Origin: Actinomyces sp. zg-332
Lineage (GTDB): Bacteria; Actinomycetota; Actinomycetes; Actinomycetales; Actinomycetaceae
DNA length: 64,000 nt
NCBI RefSeq assembly: GCF_011751945.2
Contig: NZ_CP064951.1
Span: 806,001-870,000 of the forward strand
Direction: 5' to 3'
Part shown: piece after piece, positions 45,275 to 55,656 of the stretch
How positions within the stretch are numbered: position 1 is the stretch's first letter
How the letters are laid out: each line of letters opens with the position of its first letter
Notes under the pieces: generated by a model
Seen by the model: the letters and a program-made list of their open reading frames with translations, nothing else
Told to the model about the DNA's origin: nothing
The model's database searches: none
Translations under genes and position numbers: made by a program

Positions 45275-47048
45275 GCTTAACTCCTTCTTCAGTTCCTTCT
45301 AGAGTTTCATCTAGATTTTTAGCCTGTTCTTTTTCCATAGCACGACGTCGAGCAATCGACATTTCTCCTGAACGCACCCTTCCACGTCCTGCATATATAG
45401 GAGCTTTGACTCCTAGGTTTTCAGGGCTTAGTCCCGAGAATTTATGACCTTTACTAAAGAAGTCTAGTTTTGTACACAAGATCATTGCTGGATGTGTGAA
45501 CAAGAATAGTACAACTAAGTCAATCAATGTAGTCAAACCTAATGTGAAGGCAAAGCCTTGAACGCCACCCACAGCCAATAGATACAGAACAATAGCTGCT
45601 AAGATGTTTACGGCATCTGAGGCAATAATTGTACGTTTAGCTCTCTTCCAACCTTCTTCAAGAGCAACATCAGTAGTGTGGCCATCGCGAATTTCATCAC
45701 GAATACGTTCAAAGTAAACGATAAATGAGTCAGCTGTAACACCCACTGCGATAATCAAACCGACAACACCAGCTAAGGACAATCTATATCCCATTGTCCA
45801 TGAAAGAACTGTAATAGTTAGATAAGTTCCAGCAGCAGCAACTAGCAATGAGAAAATAGCTACAACACTCAAAGCTCTATACTGCAATATTAGGTATATC
45901 ATGACTAGTACAAGACCAATTACACCAGCCCAAATACCCTTTTCTAAGTGGTTTGAACCATAGGTAGCACTAATTTGTTGTTCAGACTGAACTTTAAAGT
46001 TTAAAGGTAGTGAACCGAAGTTTAACTGGTTTGCTAGTGATGTAGCACTTTCATTGGTAAATTTACCAGAGATTTCTGCTCTACCAGCGTTGATAACTGA
46101 AGAAACACCAGGAGCTGAAACTACTTTTCCATCTAGCACGATAGCGAACTGATTCAAAACTGGGTTTACTTTACGTAAATCAACTAGACGCTGAGTAACT
46201 TTAGCAAATTTATCAGCACCAGCCTTATCAAATTCTAGGTTAACAACCCATTCATTGGTTGTCTGACCAGTTGAAGTTTGACGCAATCCGGAAGATGCAC
46301 GAGCAATATGTACACCTTCAACATCTACTGGTCCAAGAATATATTTAGCTTTTCCATCAACATCACAAGCGGCTAAAGGCTTTTTCGGATCATCATTTGA
46401 TGATACAGCACGATTTTTAGCATTAGTGCAGTCTAAGCTTAAGAAATCGTATTTAACTTTTTCGCTAATCCAAGCTACATCTGAATTATTCTTTGGTTTA
46501 GTTGCTGGTTCTTCAGATAAAACACCGTCTTGATTTGTGTCAGCGGCAACTTTTGGATCGATATTTTGCTTTACTTTTTTATCTTTACCATTTGCGTCCT
46601 TCTGAGTTAATTCCACAGAAGTTGTAGCATTAGGACCGCTTATACCTAGAACAGGTCTAAAGTTTAGCTGTGCTGATGACCTAACTAAATCTAAAGTTTC
46701 CTTTGACGGTTTTCCAGGTAGAGAAACTACAATGTTTACGCCACCTTGCTTAGATATTTCTGCTTCAGCAACACCAGAAGCATCAACACGTTGGCGAATA
46801 ATATTTATAGCTTGGTCTATATCTTCAGTTGTAACATCTGAACGTTGACCAGCTTTCTTAGCTTGTTCGCTCGCAATAGGAGTCAATATTAACTGTGTAC
46901 CACCTTCAAGATCCAAACCTAATTTTGGAGTATAAGAAGCGGTGGAAAAAATACTACCGGCAATTAGAGAAGCAATGCCTATTGAAAAAATAATCAATAA
47001 GACAACTAAATCTCTAACCGGTCTGGCTTTCTTAGGGCTACTTGCCAC
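45267..47048 (-). CDS. secD: Protein translocase subunit SecD
   Basis: A 593-residue membrane protein with six membrane segments and a large outside domain between the first two (about 40-370). KLGLDLEGGTQLILTP is the family motif after segment one. The C-terminal part has LAGVVGLIIAVGVTADSFIV followed by YFERIRDEIRDG. It forms the SecDF complex with the gene downstream. A long Lys/Asp-rich insert lies near 160-190. Confidence 0.97.
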   Translation of the reverse strand: MASSPKKARPVRDLVVLLIIFSIGIASLIAGSIFSTASYTPKLGLDLEGGTQLILTPIASEQAKKAGQRSDVTTEDIDQAINIIRQRVDASGVAEAEISKQGGVNIVVSLPGKPSKETLDLVRSSAQLNFRPVLGISGPNATTSVELTQKDANGKDKKVKQNIDPKVAADTNQDGVLSEEPATKPKNNSDVAWISEKVKYDFLSLDCTNAKNRAVSSNDDPKKPLAACDVDGKAKYILGPVDVEGVHIARASSGLRQTSTGQTTNEWVVNLEFDKAGADKFAKVTQRLVDLRKVNPVLNQFAIVLDGKVVSAPGVSSVINAGRAEISGKFTNESATSLANQLNFGSLPLNFKVQSEQQISATYGSNHLEKGIWAGVIGLVLVMIYLILQYRALSVVAIFSLLVAAAGTYLTITVLSWTMGYRLSLAGVVGLIIAVGVTADSFIVYFERIRDEIRDGHTTDVALEEGWKRAKRTIIASDAVNILAAIVLYLLAVGGVQGFAFTLGLTTLIDLVVLFLFTHPAMILCTKLDFFSKGHKFSGLSPENLGVKAPIYAGRGRVRSGEMSIARRRAMEKEQAKNLDETLEGTEEGVKHD

Positions 47049-47092
47049 TTTTTATCCCTTCACCCGCATAGTAATGCAGATTACCTTAACAA

Positions 47093-47515
47093 TTATTTTT
47101 CTTCTTTGATTTCTTCTTCAGAATTATTAGTTTCTTCTTCAGCTTTTATATCATCTGTAGAATCAACTTTTTCTTCAAGTATTTCCTCGTGGACTTGATT
47201 TTCTAGCTCAGAATTTTCATCGTTTTCAATATCAGACTCATTTTCATCGTCCACAATAGCAAATGGAGGTTCCTCAACACGAGCAATGGCTCTACGTAAC
47301 CATAAAGATTCTTCTCCTGATGGAGTAGCTAAAACTACTACGTCACCATCAATTTCAACGACTTTACCACAGAATCCACCTATAGTTTGAACCCAAGCTC
47401 CCGGAACTAGACTCTCATCCATAGTTTTACGCTGTTCATTTTGTTTTTTCTTCGAAATGCTCGAAGTTAGAACTATGAACAAAACAAATACAGCTACCAG
47501 TATTAAAAGCTCCAT
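47093..47515 (-). CDS. yajC: Preprotein translocase subunit YajC
   Basis: A 140-residue protein with one N-terminal membrane segment (LLILVAVFVLFIVLTS) and a YajC core (SLVPGAWVQTIGGFCGKVVE). A strongly acidic tail rich in Glu follows, which is common in actinobacterial YajC. I chose the ATG at 47515, preceded by ATGGAGGAAAA, over the upstream in-frame start at 47545. First gene of yajC-secD-secF-apt. Confidence 0.93.
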   Translation of the reverse strand: MELLILVAVFVLFIVLTSSISKKKQNEQRKTMDESLVPGAWVQTIGGFCGKVVEIDGDVVVLATPSGEESLWLRRAIARVEEPPFAIVDDENESDIENDENSELENQVHEEILEEKVDSTDDIKAEEETNNSEEEIKEEK

Positions 47516-47545
47516 TTTTCCTCCATAAAAGACAATAATCCACAT

Positions 47546-47984
47546 AAAAGTTTATCTTGTTTGAAAGAAATATTCTATGTTTATTAATCAAGAGTAAAGA
47601 ATAATTTACAATATTATTACCTATTAGCTATATTCTTAGTAAAGTAATGAAATTTTGGCTTTATAACCAAATTCCTAAGACACAATCCTACTTTCTTCCA
47701 TATACAACATAAACCACTTTAATATACATAATGTAAAAGAGAAAATTATTGAATAATATTGATACCCAAATTTTATAATTTCAACAGTAAAAACCTAAAT
47801 AGTAGTATTTAATTTTTGTTATAAAAGCTAAAAAAGTTGTGCTAACACTAACTCCCTAATTCCCTAGCTTAGAGTTTAGAAAATATACACAGTTAATATT
47901 GTTAACACTTATTTTTGAAAATAAATCCTAACTACTTTTTTCTTACTGCGCAAACAATGTTTACAGCAAAACTAAACTCAGTAA
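47546..47984. other. Intergenic region between ruvB and yajC
   Basis: AT-rich spacer of 439 bases. It should hold the promoter of the sec operon. I see no gene, RNA or clear terminator. Confidence 0.4.
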
Positions 47985-49004
47985 TCAGAAAAGTATATTT
48001 TTATCATCAGGTACTTGTAAACCTAAATGTTCATAAGCTTTTCTAGTTGCACATCTACCTCTGGAGGTTCTAGTTATCATTGATTGACGTACAAGAAACG
48101 GTTCAACAACAGTTTCCACAGTTTCTGCTTCTTCACCGATGCTTACTGCTAAAGTAGATAATCCTACTGGTCCACCAGAAAAATTAGTACACAAAGAATA
48201 AAGTACACTTCTATCTAGTCTATCAAGACCTTTTGAATCCACCTCGAATAGTTCCAAAGTAGCTTTAGCAGATTCCATGTCACATATTCCATTACCACGT
48301 ACCTGAGAGTAGTCAATAACTCTTCGTAACAATCTATTGGCAATACGTGGAGTGCCTCTAGATCTCATAGCAATTTCACTAGCAGCTTCTTTTGTTATTT
48401 CAATATTCAACAAATTTGCACTACGTTTTACAATAGTTTCTAAATCTTTAGGATTATAGTGATCTAAATGTCCCGTAAACCCAAAACGATCACGCAGTGG
48501 TGCTGGAAGCAATCCAGAACGTGTAGTAGCTCCAACAACTGTAAAATGAGGCAAAGTCAATGGAATAGAAGTTGCTCCAGGCCCTTTACCAACAACAACG
48601 TCTACACGGAAGTCTTCCATTGCTAAATAAAGCATTTCTTCTGCTGGACGAGCCAAACGGTGTATTTCATCAATAAATAAAACATCGTTTTCTTGCAAAG
48701 AGGACAAAATCGATGCTAAGTCACCAGCGTGAGCAATTGCTGGTCCTGATGTAAGACGCAAAGATGAACCCATCTCGCTAGCGATTATCATAGATAATGT
48801 GGTTTTTCCTAGCCCTGGAGGACCTGCCAACAAAACATGGTCAGGACTATTTCCCCTCATTTTAGCAGCATCAAGCAGTAAAGATAGCTGATCACATACT
48901 ACTCTTTGCCCTACAAATTCATCCAGTTTCCTCGGACGTAAAGCTGATTCAGCAGCGCGTTCCAAATCATCAGCATCTGAAGACATAAACCTATCATCAG
49001 CCAC
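47985..49004 (-). CDS. ruvB: Holliday junction DNA helicase RuvB
   Basis: A 339-residue AAA+ motor for branch migration. Walker A is [10 protein letters not shown], Walker B is LFIDEIHRL, sensor 1 is TTRSG and the arginine finger is in PLRDRFG. A C-terminal winged helix is present (about 260-335). Start overlaps the ruvA stop by eight bases. Ends with an open spacer. Confidence 0.97.
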   Translation of the reverse strand: MADDRFMSSDADDLERAAESALRPRKLDEFVGQRVVCDQLSLLLDAAKMRGNSPDHVLLAGPPGLGKTTLSMIIASEMGSSLRLTSGPAIAHAGDLASILSSLQENDVLFIDEIHRLARPAEEMLYLAMEDFRVDVVVGKGPGATSIPLTLPHFTVVGATTRSGLLPAPLRDRFGFTGHLDHYNPKDLETIVKRSANLLNIEITKEAASEIAMRSRGTPRIANRLLRRVIDYSQVRGNGICDMESAKATLELFEVDSKGLDRLDRSVLYSLCTNFSGGPVGLSTLAVSIGEEAETVETVVEPFLVRQSMITRTSRGRCATRKAYEHLGLQVPDDKNILF

Positions 49005-49602
49005 GTTTTTCCCCTAAAAATACCAAAGTTGCTTTCAGTAGTGTAGCAACATCATCATAAGAATTAGCACTAGAGACTTCTTCAACAGCTTTTTCAGCAA
49101 TACTAGACTGCCACCCCAGTTGAGTTAATGCCTGAATAACTTGCTCATTTACAACTCCACCAGAAGGTTTAGCCGTAGAGCTATCAGTCGTTGAAACCGC
49201 AACAGCCCCTAGTTTATCACCAATTTCAAGCAACATTCTTTGAGCAGATTTCTTTCCCACTCCTGGAATTTTTTCCAAAGCTTTTAAATCACCATTTCTT
49301 ACAGCCTCAGCTAAAGAAACGCAAGTGTGCACATTCAAACAAGCAAGTGCAAGCTTAGGTCCTACCCCTGATACCCCTAATAAAATATTAAAAACATTGC
49401 GGTCAGCTTTATCAGTAAAACCATATAAAATCATAGAATCTTCACGTACTATTAAACTAGTATACAAAACAGCATTCTGACCAATGTGCAAGTCAAGCAA
49501 AACGGTAGAAGTTGTATAAATTAAATACCCTACACCGTTGGTATCTACTACTACATAGTCAATACCAATATCAGTTACTTCACCAGAGATGGAATAAATC
49601 AT
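48997..49602 (-). CDS. ruvA: Holliday junction DNA helicase RuvA
   Basis: A 201-residue protein that binds four-way junctions. An OB fold is followed by helix-hairpin-helix motifs ([16 protein letters not shown] and [17 protein letters not shown]), then a flexible linker and the RuvB-binding domain III ([19 protein letters not shown]). I chose the ATG at 49602, because MIYSISGEV is the usual RuvA start; a TTG six codons earlier is also in frame. Part of ruvC-ruvA-ruvB. Confidence 0.95.
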   Translation of the reverse strand: MIYSISGEVTDIGIDYVVVDTNGVGYLIYTTSTVLLDLHIGQNAVLYTSLIVREDSMILYGFTDKADRNVFNILLGVSGVGPKLALACLNVHTCVSLAEAVRNGDLKALEKIPGVGKKSAQRMLLEIGDKLGAVAVSTTDSSTAKPSGGVVNEQVIQALTQLGWQSSIAEKAVEEVSSANSYDDVATLLKATLVFLGEKRG

Positions 49603-49680
49603 AAAACTACTTTCGAACAAATGTGCGATAAGAAAATTTTATATAAAAATGAAAAATAATACAACTATAAGCGCCTATAT

Positions 49681-50340
49681 TTATGATTTATTTTTACGGC
49701 GAGCTTTCCAAGCAGCCCTAACACCAGCTTGACGACTTTGCGCCTCAGCCTTAGCCCACAAAACTTGAGCTGGAGTCAACTTCTCAGATTCACGCACACC
49801 ACCAGAAGCACTAATACTAACGCTCCCATCTTCACCAACACCCTGAATACCAGTCCCACGCCATGCATGGCATATTGCAAGAGCTAAAGCATCAGCTGCA
49901 TCAGCAGGCTTAGGCAAAGCTTTAAGACCCAAAATTTTGGCGACCATAGATTGAACTTGTACCTTATCAGCCCCACCAAAACCAGTCACAGCAGCTTTTA
50001 TTTCCGTAGGCGTATGGATAGCTAAACCAATATTGTGATTAGCAGCTGATAGCATTGCTATCCCCATAGCTTGCATAGTAGTTGTAACTGTTTGCATGTT
50101 CTCGTATGAAAAAACTTTTTCAACGCAAAGTATATCTGGCTTTAACTCTGCTATCCATTCATCAATACCATCAGCGATTTTCTTGAGACGATGATGAACT
50201 GGTAACTCTTTATTAGTACGTATAACTCCAACTTTAACTAAGTTTACTCGGCGAGCCCCGTCTACCTCAACACAACCTAAACCGCATCGAGTAATACCAG
50301 GGTCAACACCGAGTATTCTTAGTTTTTCAGTATTTTTCAA
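49681..50340 (-). CDS. ruvC: Holliday junction resolvase RuvC
   Basis: A 219-residue endonuclease. The metal ligands are Asp in ILGVDPGITRCG, Glu in CVEKVFSYENM and the two Asp in DAADALALAICH. The basic C-terminal tail of about 40 residues (AAWKARRKNKS) is longer than in E. coli but normal for actinobacteria. Second gene after yebC, 27 bases apart. Confidence 0.95.
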   Translation of the reverse strand: MKNTEKLRILGVDPGITRCGLGCVEVDGARRVNLVKVGVIRTNKELPVHHRLKKIADGIDEWIAELKPDILCVEKVFSYENMQTVTTTMQAMGIAMLSAANHNIGLAIHTPTEIKAAVTGFGGADKVQVQSMVAKILGLKALPKPADAADALALAICHAWRGTGIQGVGEDGSVSISASGGVRESEKLTPAQVLWAKAEAQSRQAGVRAAWKARRKNKS

Positions 50341-50367
50341 GCAAATCCTTATATTTCAATGGAATAA

Positions 50368-51123
50368 TTATCCCATTGCCTCTGCCATAACTTCTTCACT
50401 AGCATCAAAGTTAGCATATACGTTTTGTACATCGTCTGAGTCTTCTAGAGCATCAATTAGACGCAAAACTTTCTTTGCTCCCTCGACATCTACTTCAACT
50501 TGTGTAGCTGGAACGAACTGCACTTCAGCTGATTCATATTCAATACCAGCTTCCTGCAAAGCTGTACGAACTGCTACAACATCAGTTGCTTCACTCATAA
50601 CTTCAAAAGCTTCACCTAAGTCATTAACCTCTTCAGCACCAGCATCTAAAACTGCATCTAAAATTGTATCTTCGTCCAGTTCATCTTCTTTAGGAACAAT
50701 TACAACTCCGCGGCGAGAGAACAGATAAGCAACAGAACCTGGATCAGCCAAGTTACCACCGTTACGTGTAAAAGCAACACGTACATCGGAGGCAGCACGG
50801 TTACGGTTATCAGTCAAACATTCAACCAAGAATGCTACACCATTTGGACCATAGCCTTCATACATAATTGTTTCATAATCAGCACCACCAGCTTCAGCGC
50901 CACTACCACGCTTTACAGCTCTATCGATGTTGTCAGCAGGAACAGAGTTTTTCTTAGCTTTCTGAATAGCATCATACAAAGTAGGGTTACCAGCAGGATC
51001 TCCACCACCAGTGCGAGCAGCAACTTCAATGTTCTTAATCAAACGAGCGAATAACTTACCACGCTTAGCATCAATGGCAGCTTTTTTATGTTTGGTGGTA
51101 GCCCACTTGGAATGTCCTGACAT
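50368..51123 (-). CDS. YebC/PmpR-family regulator or translation factor
   Basis: A 251-residue protein with the YebC signature [20 protein letters not shown] at its start, then [20 protein letters not shown] and the acidic C-terminal domain. Family members act as transcriptional regulators or assist translation of proline-rich stretches. The AGAGGG before the ATG is strong. It leads the yebC-ruvCAB cluster, the typical order. Confidence 0.95.
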   Translation of the reverse strand: MSGHSKWATTKHKKAAIDAKRGKLFARLIKNIEVAARTGGGDPAGNPTLYDAIQKAKKNSVPADNIDRAVKRGSGAEAGGADYETIMYEGYGPNGVAFLVECLTDNRNRAASDVRVAFTRNGGNLADPGSVAYLFSRRGVVIVPKEDELDEDTILDAVLDAGAEEVNDLGEAFEVMSEATDVVAVRTALQEAGIEYESAEVQFVPATQVEVDVEGAKKVLRLIDALEDSDDVQNVYANFDASEEVMAEAMG

Positions 51124-51309
51124 ATTTCCCTCTTTACATATTTATTTTAATCGTACTAACTAATTATATACGTTCTTACCAAGTTCTATTGTAAAATTCT
51201 AATTTTTATTTGTAAATACAAGCAATTTTTCCATAGATATATTATCGCAAGAAAGAATTAGTAATAGTTACTTATTTTACAGAATAAAGCTAAAGCAGTC
51301 ACCAAAACT

Positions 51310-51771
51310 TTATTCGAAAGGAATGAGGTTAACAGGTGTCTGAACTATAGAAATTTGATGAAAAACAACTTTCATAGTGTTTAAATCTTTGAAGTACTGA
51401 TACTCGTTATTATCACTTTCATCTATATCAATATCACTTAAATCAGCAAATGGAATATCGCTTTTTATCCATAGCGATGTGTGATATTCTTTTGCTTCAC
51501 CAGTGTCAATTATGTAGTATAACAACCACGAATTTTCGCTAACCTGAACGTATTCAACATTATTTGGAACTAACTCGAGTTTTGTGTGACAATGACCCAT
51601 TTTCTGTAAAACTTCATCTTTGAAAATAAGTCTCCCAGTGTCTGTAACTTCTCTAAAGCCATCATGGATAACATAGTTTACCCAGTCCTTATCAGCTAGT
51701 AAATCATTATTAAACAAAGATTTTTCAGCTTCAACAAGCATTCTTTTTATACGCTCATCTCTAGCACACAT
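51310..51771 (-). CDS. DUF4440/SnoaL-like (NTF2-fold) protein
   Basis: A 153-residue soluble protein. The start ERIKRMLVEAEKSLFNNDLL, the middle DGFREVTDTGRLIFKDEVL and the end MKVVFHQIS follow the DUF4440 (NTF2-like) pattern, of unknown substrate. It begins four bases after the pdxT stop, behind AAGGA, so it is co-transcribed with pdxT. It lies where pdxT and yebC are usually neighbours. Function unknown. Confidence 0.7.
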   Translation of the reverse strand: MCARDERIKRMLVEAEKSLFNNDLLADKDWVNYVIHDGFREVTDTGRLIFKDEVLQKMGHCHTKLELVPNNVEYVQVSENSWLLYYIIDTGEAKEYHTSLWIKSDIPFADLSDIDIDESDNNEYQYFKDLNTMKVVFHQISIVQTPVNLIPFE

Positions 51772-51775
51772 ATTC

Positions 51776-52375
51776 TTATTCCTTCATACACATATTCACA
51801 AATAGTTCATGGAAACTGTTATCTTTGCCAACTTCAGGGTGAAAAGAGGTAGCTAACATATTCTTTTGACGTACAGCAACAATATTGCCCTCACTACTGC
51901 GTGAGTATGTACGTGATAAAACTTCAATCTCGTTACCAATTTCTTCAACCCAAGGTGCTCGTATAAAAATTCCTCTAAAAGGCTTTTCCAAACCTACAAC
52001 CTCAAGATCTTCTTCATAAGAGTCAACCTGACGACCAAAAGCATTACGCCTAACAGTAACATTCATTACTCCAAGCCCCTCTTGTCCATCATTACCATCT
52101 AAGATTTTGTTAGCAAGCATTATCATACCTGCACACGTTCCATAAACAGGCATGCCATCAAGAATTTTTTTACGTAAAGGTTCAAATACCCCAAATAGTT
52201 TAGCTAGTTTTTCAATAACAAAAGACTCTCCACCTGGAATAATAATTCCATTAATAGTTTCTAAGTCCTCAGCTGATTTAACAAGTTTGGTTTTTACGCC
52301 TAATTCTTCAATCATACGTGCATGGTCAATAAAATCACCTTGTAACGCTAAAACTCCAATAGTTATATCTGACAT
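51776..52375 (-). CDS. pdxT: Pyridoxal 5'-phosphate synthase glutaminase subunit
   Basis: A 199-residue class I glutaminase that supplies ammonia to PdxS. The catalytic Cys is in YGTCAGMIML, His and Glu are in TSFHPEV, and the oxyanion loop is IIPGGES. Full length. The usual partner pdxS is not next to it; uvrB lies upstream. The partner must be elsewhere or absent. Confidence 0.95.
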   Translation of the reverse strand: MSDITIGVLALQGDFIDHARMIEELGVKTKLVKSAEDLETINGIIIPGGESFVIEKLAKLFGVFEPLRKKILDGMPVYGTCAGMIMLANKILDGNDGQEGLGVMNVTVRRNAFGRQVDSYEEDLEVVGLEKPFRGIFIRAPWVEEIGNEIEVLSRTYSRSSEGNIVAVRQKNMLATSFHPEVGKDNSFHELFVNMCMKE

Positions 52376-52497
52376 AGATAACCACCAATTATAAGTAAAA
52401 ACATTCTGTAGAATAAATATATTCTAACACTAGAGCAACATACAATATAAGTGTGTAACCTTTATATAACTTACAACTAGCTAAACAAGTAAACTAC

Positions 52498-54537
52498 TTA
52501 CATCGCATCTTTCATCTGACGTAGTTCTTTCTTTAAGTCAGCAATTTCATCACGTAATCTAGCAGCAACTTCAAACTGCAGCTGTGATGCTGCTGCTTGC
52601 ATTTGATTAGTTAACTCAGAAATTAAATTCGTCAAATCTACTATGCTACTAGGCAGTTTTTTGCCTTTTTTCGTCTTAATAGATTGCTCAATTACCTGTT
52701 TAGTATCTTCATTTTCACGAGCAAGCATATCTGTAACATCAGCAATTTTCTTTTGCAAAGGTTTAGGATCAATTCCATGTTCTTTGTTATAAGCTATCTG
52801 TATATTTCGGCGACGATCAGTTTCTTCAATAGCCTGTTTCATCGAATCAGTAATCTTATCAGCATACATATGTACCTGCCCAGAAACGTTACGAGCAGCA
52901 CGGCCGATTGTCTGAATTAGTGAAGTAGTTGAACGTAAAAATCCTTCTTTATCAGCATCCAAAATAGCAACAAGAGAAACTTCTGGTAAATCAAGCCCTT
53001 CTCTCAACAAGTTGATACCCACAAGTACATCAAACTCACCCATACGTAGCTGTCGCAGTAGCTCTACCCTGCGTAAAGTATCAACATCAGAGTGCAAATA
53101 TTCTACACGTATACCAGCATTAACTAAGTAATCAGTAAGGTCTTCAGCCATTTTCTTCGTCAACGTAGTAACCAGCACACGCTCACTATTATCGACTCTA
53201 ATTCTAATTTCATCTAGAAGATCATCTATTTGGTTCTTAGTTGGTTTAACAACGATTTGAGGATCTACTAAACCAGTAGGACGAATAATTTGTTCTACGA
53301 ATCCATCAGATACACTTAACTCATATTTACCAGGAGTAGCTGACATATATACTGTTTGCCCTACTCTTTCTAGAAATTCTTCCCACTTAAGTGGACGGTT
53401 ATCTAGAGCTGAAGGCAATCTAAAACCATGCTCTACTAAAGTAGTTTTACGTGATCTATCTCCCTCATACATAGCCCCAATTTGAGGAACAGTAACATGG
53501 GATTCATCAATGATTAACAAAAAATCATCAGGAAAATAGTCAAGCAAAGTGTTAGGAGCCTCGCCAACGCTACGTCCATCAATATGTCTGGAATAGTTTT
53601 CTATCCCCGGACACATACCTATTTCATGCATAGATTCTAAGTCATATTCTGTGCGTGATTTCAATCGCTGATATTCAAGTAACCGATCATTTTCCTTATA
53701 AAAAGCCAGGCGTTGCTGTAGTTCTTCTTCAATACTAGTCATAGCTCTTGCCATGCGATCGTGGCTAGCAACATAGTGGGAGGCTGGGAAAACATGTACA
53801 CGATTTTTTTCCTCAATCAAATGTCCACTAACAGGATGTAATAAGCTCAGGGCTTCAATTTCATCTCCAAACATTTCAATTCGTATAGCGTATTCCTCGT
53901 AAACTGGAATAATTTCGATAGTGTCGCCTTTTACTCTAAAAGTTCCACGAGCAAACTCAATATCGTTACGAGTATATTGAATTGAAACGAAAGCCCGTAA
54001 AAGCTCGTCACGATCAATTTCTTGACCGACTTCTAAAACTATTCGACCTTTAACATATTCTTCTGGTGTACCCAAACCATATATGCATGAAACTGAAGCA
54101 ACCACTACAACATCTCTACGAGTAAGCAAAGAATTTGTGGCACTGTGTCTTAGTCTTTCAACTTCTTGGTTAATTGAAGAATCTTTTTCTATGAATGTAT
54201 CTGTTTGTGGCACATAAGCTTCTGGCTGATAATAATCATAGTAAGAAACAAAGTACTCTACAGCATTATTAGGAAGTAGTTGTCTAAATTCAGCAGCAAG
54301 CTGTGCAGCAAGAGTCTTATTAGGAGCAAGCACTAAAGTGGGTCTTTGCACTGATTCAACTAGCCAAGCAGCCGTTGCTGATTTACCAGTACCAGTGGCA
54401 CCTAATAGAATAATGTCTTTTTCTCCCCCGTTTAAGCGTTCAGATAATTCAGCTATAGCTTTAGGTTGATCTCCTGATGGCTTATAAGGTGAAATTACTT
54501 CAAATTTTTCGTCAAATGTTTCTTTATTCTCTGCCAC
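52498..54537 (-). CDS. uvrB: Excinuclease ABC subunit B
   Basis: A 679-residue DNA repair helicase. Walker A is [14 protein letters not shown], the beta hairpin is [20 protein letters not shown], Walker B is [10 protein letters not shown], and QTIGRAARN is motif VI. The C-terminal UVR motif (about 645-679) binds UvrC. Lies after coaE, as usual in actinobacteria. Confidence 0.97.
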   Translation of the reverse strand: MAENKETFDEKFEVISPYKPSGDQPKAIAELSERLNGGEKDIILLGATGTGKSATAAWLVESVQRPTLVLAPNKTLAAQLAAEFRQLLPNNAVEYFVSYYDYYQPEAYVPQTDTFIEKDSSINQEVERLRHSATNSLLTRRDVVVVASVSCIYGLGTPEEYVKGRIVLEVGQEIDRDELLRAFVSIQYTRNDIEFARGTFRVKGDTIEIIPVYEEYAIRIEMFGDEIEALSLLHPVSGHLIEEKNRVHVFPASHYVASHDRMARAMTSIEEELQQRLAFYKENDRLLEYQRLKSRTEYDLESMHEIGMCPGIENYSRHIDGRSVGEAPNTLLDYFPDDFLLIIDESHVTVPQIGAMYEGDRSRKTTLVEHGFRLPSALDNRPLKWEEFLERVGQTVYMSATPGKYELSVSDGFVEQIIRPTGLVDPQIVVKPTKNQIDDLLDEIRIRVDNSERVLVTTLTKKMAEDLTDYLVNAGIRVEYLHSDVDTLRRVELLRQLRMGEFDVLVGINLLREGLDLPEVSLVAILDADKEGFLRSTTSLIQTIGRAARNVSGQVHMYADKITDSMKQAIEETDRRRNIQIAYNKEHGIDPKPLQKKIADVTDMLARENEDTKQVIEQSIKTKKGKKLPSSIVDLTNLISELTNQMQAAASQLQFEVAARLRDEIADLKKELRQMKDAM

Positions 54538-54714
54538 TTATGCCCCTAAAATTACTCTGTTTTTATACAGCAGTTATCAAATAATTATATACCTATTGGC
54601 AAATTTTTTTCTGTTCAAGTATATATAAATATGTTGTATTTTAGTTTTACAATTTGCTTTGCTTATAGTTAAGTAGTCAACAGCTTTATTTTGCAGTAAC
54701 TCTAAACAATAACT

Positions 54715-55392
54715 TTATAACTTATCTGCTTTTAGTAAGGTCTTTTTAATTATTTGTAGTATTTCTATGACGTTTTTCTCAAGTAGCTGCAAGTCTTCAT
54801 TGTTTTCTAAAACTATGTTAGCAATTTTCGCATTCTCCGTATCAGATTTTTGATTAGAAATACGCTCATACACTTCTTTTTCAGACATATTACGAGAATG
54901 TGCTAAACGGGATAACTGCTTTTCAATTTCAGATTGCACACAAATGATAATATCTAGCTTTTTATATATTCCTGTTTCAATTAGTTTAGTAGACTCATAT
55001 AAACCAACTTTGCCATTAGGAATACTAGAGAGAAAATTTTCAGCAAAATTATTTATATCCTTATGCGTTACTTCTTCCAATAATGCAAGTTTTTCCTTAT
55101 CACTAAAAACAATTTCTCCCAAAACTTTTCGATCTATATCGCCTTGGAAATTTAAAATCTTAGTTCCAAATTTTCGAACTATTTTCTCATAAGTAATAGA
55201 GTTTTTAACATATAGTTTTCTAGAAATATAATCAGCGTCAATACTCTTTACCCCATATTTAGAAAAAATTTCACGCACAGTAGTTTTTCCTGAACCTATG
55301 GTACCGATAAGCCCAATTGATACGCATTCAAAAGCGCTCTTTTTAGAAAAATCACGTAAAATCTTGTATCCCATAGTATAAACATTAAACAT
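54715..55392 (-). CDS. coaE: Dephospho-CoA kinase
   Basis: A 225-residue P-loop kinase that performs the last step of CoA synthesis. The P-loop is GLIGTIGSGKTTVREIF, the acceptor motif is SIDADYISRKLY, and the lid holds LSRLAHSRNMSEKEVYERIS. About 25 extra N-terminal residues precede the usual start. The in-frame ATG at 55374 is an alternative, but neither has a good ribosome site. Confidence 0.9.
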   Translation of the reverse strand: MFNVYTMGYKILRDFSKKSAFECVSIGLIGTIGSGKTTVREIFSKYGVKSIDADYISRKLYVKNSITYEKIVRKFGTKILNFQGDIDRKVLGEIVFSDKEKLALLEEVTHKDINNFAENFLSSIPNGKVGLYESTKLIETGIYKKLDIIICVQSEIEKQLSRLAHSRNMSEKEVYERISNQKSDTENAKIANIVLENNEDLQLLEKNVIEILQIIKKTLLKADKL

Positions 55393-55505
55393 TTTTAATA
55401 TATTTGTGAAGAAAAAAACTATATTTCTGTATAAAGCACTCTAAAAGATACTTCTTGAGAACACTTACCCTACTTTCAGATTTTATACACAAGATAAAAC
55501 AAATA

Positions 55506-55538
55506 TTGACTAAAATTGAACAATTTAGTTTTTATAAT
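55506..55538 (+). promoter_or_regulatory. Possible promoter of the purine permease with a palindrome in the spacer
   Basis: TTGACT at 55506-55511 and TATAAT at 55533-55538 are 21 bases apart. The spacer holds an imperfect dyad, ACTAAAATTG and CAATTTAGT. Such a long spacer with a dyad suggests control by a DNA-bending or repressing factor. About 118 bases of leader follow, without a purine riboswitch that I can recognise. Confidence 0.4.
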
Positions 55539-55656
55539 GAATATTTCTCAAAAAAAATTCAAATATACCACAGTGTTAGTTTTACAATGATAAATATGTT
55601 TCTAAAATATCTAAGGTAAGTATCACATCGACGATGATGATAATGATTGGAAAGAA

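Noticed and set aside
55539-55656. Purine riboswitch in the leader of the NCS1 gene
   Set aside because: The conserved core bases and paired loops of purine riboswitches are not visible, and there is no terminator hairpin in the leader.
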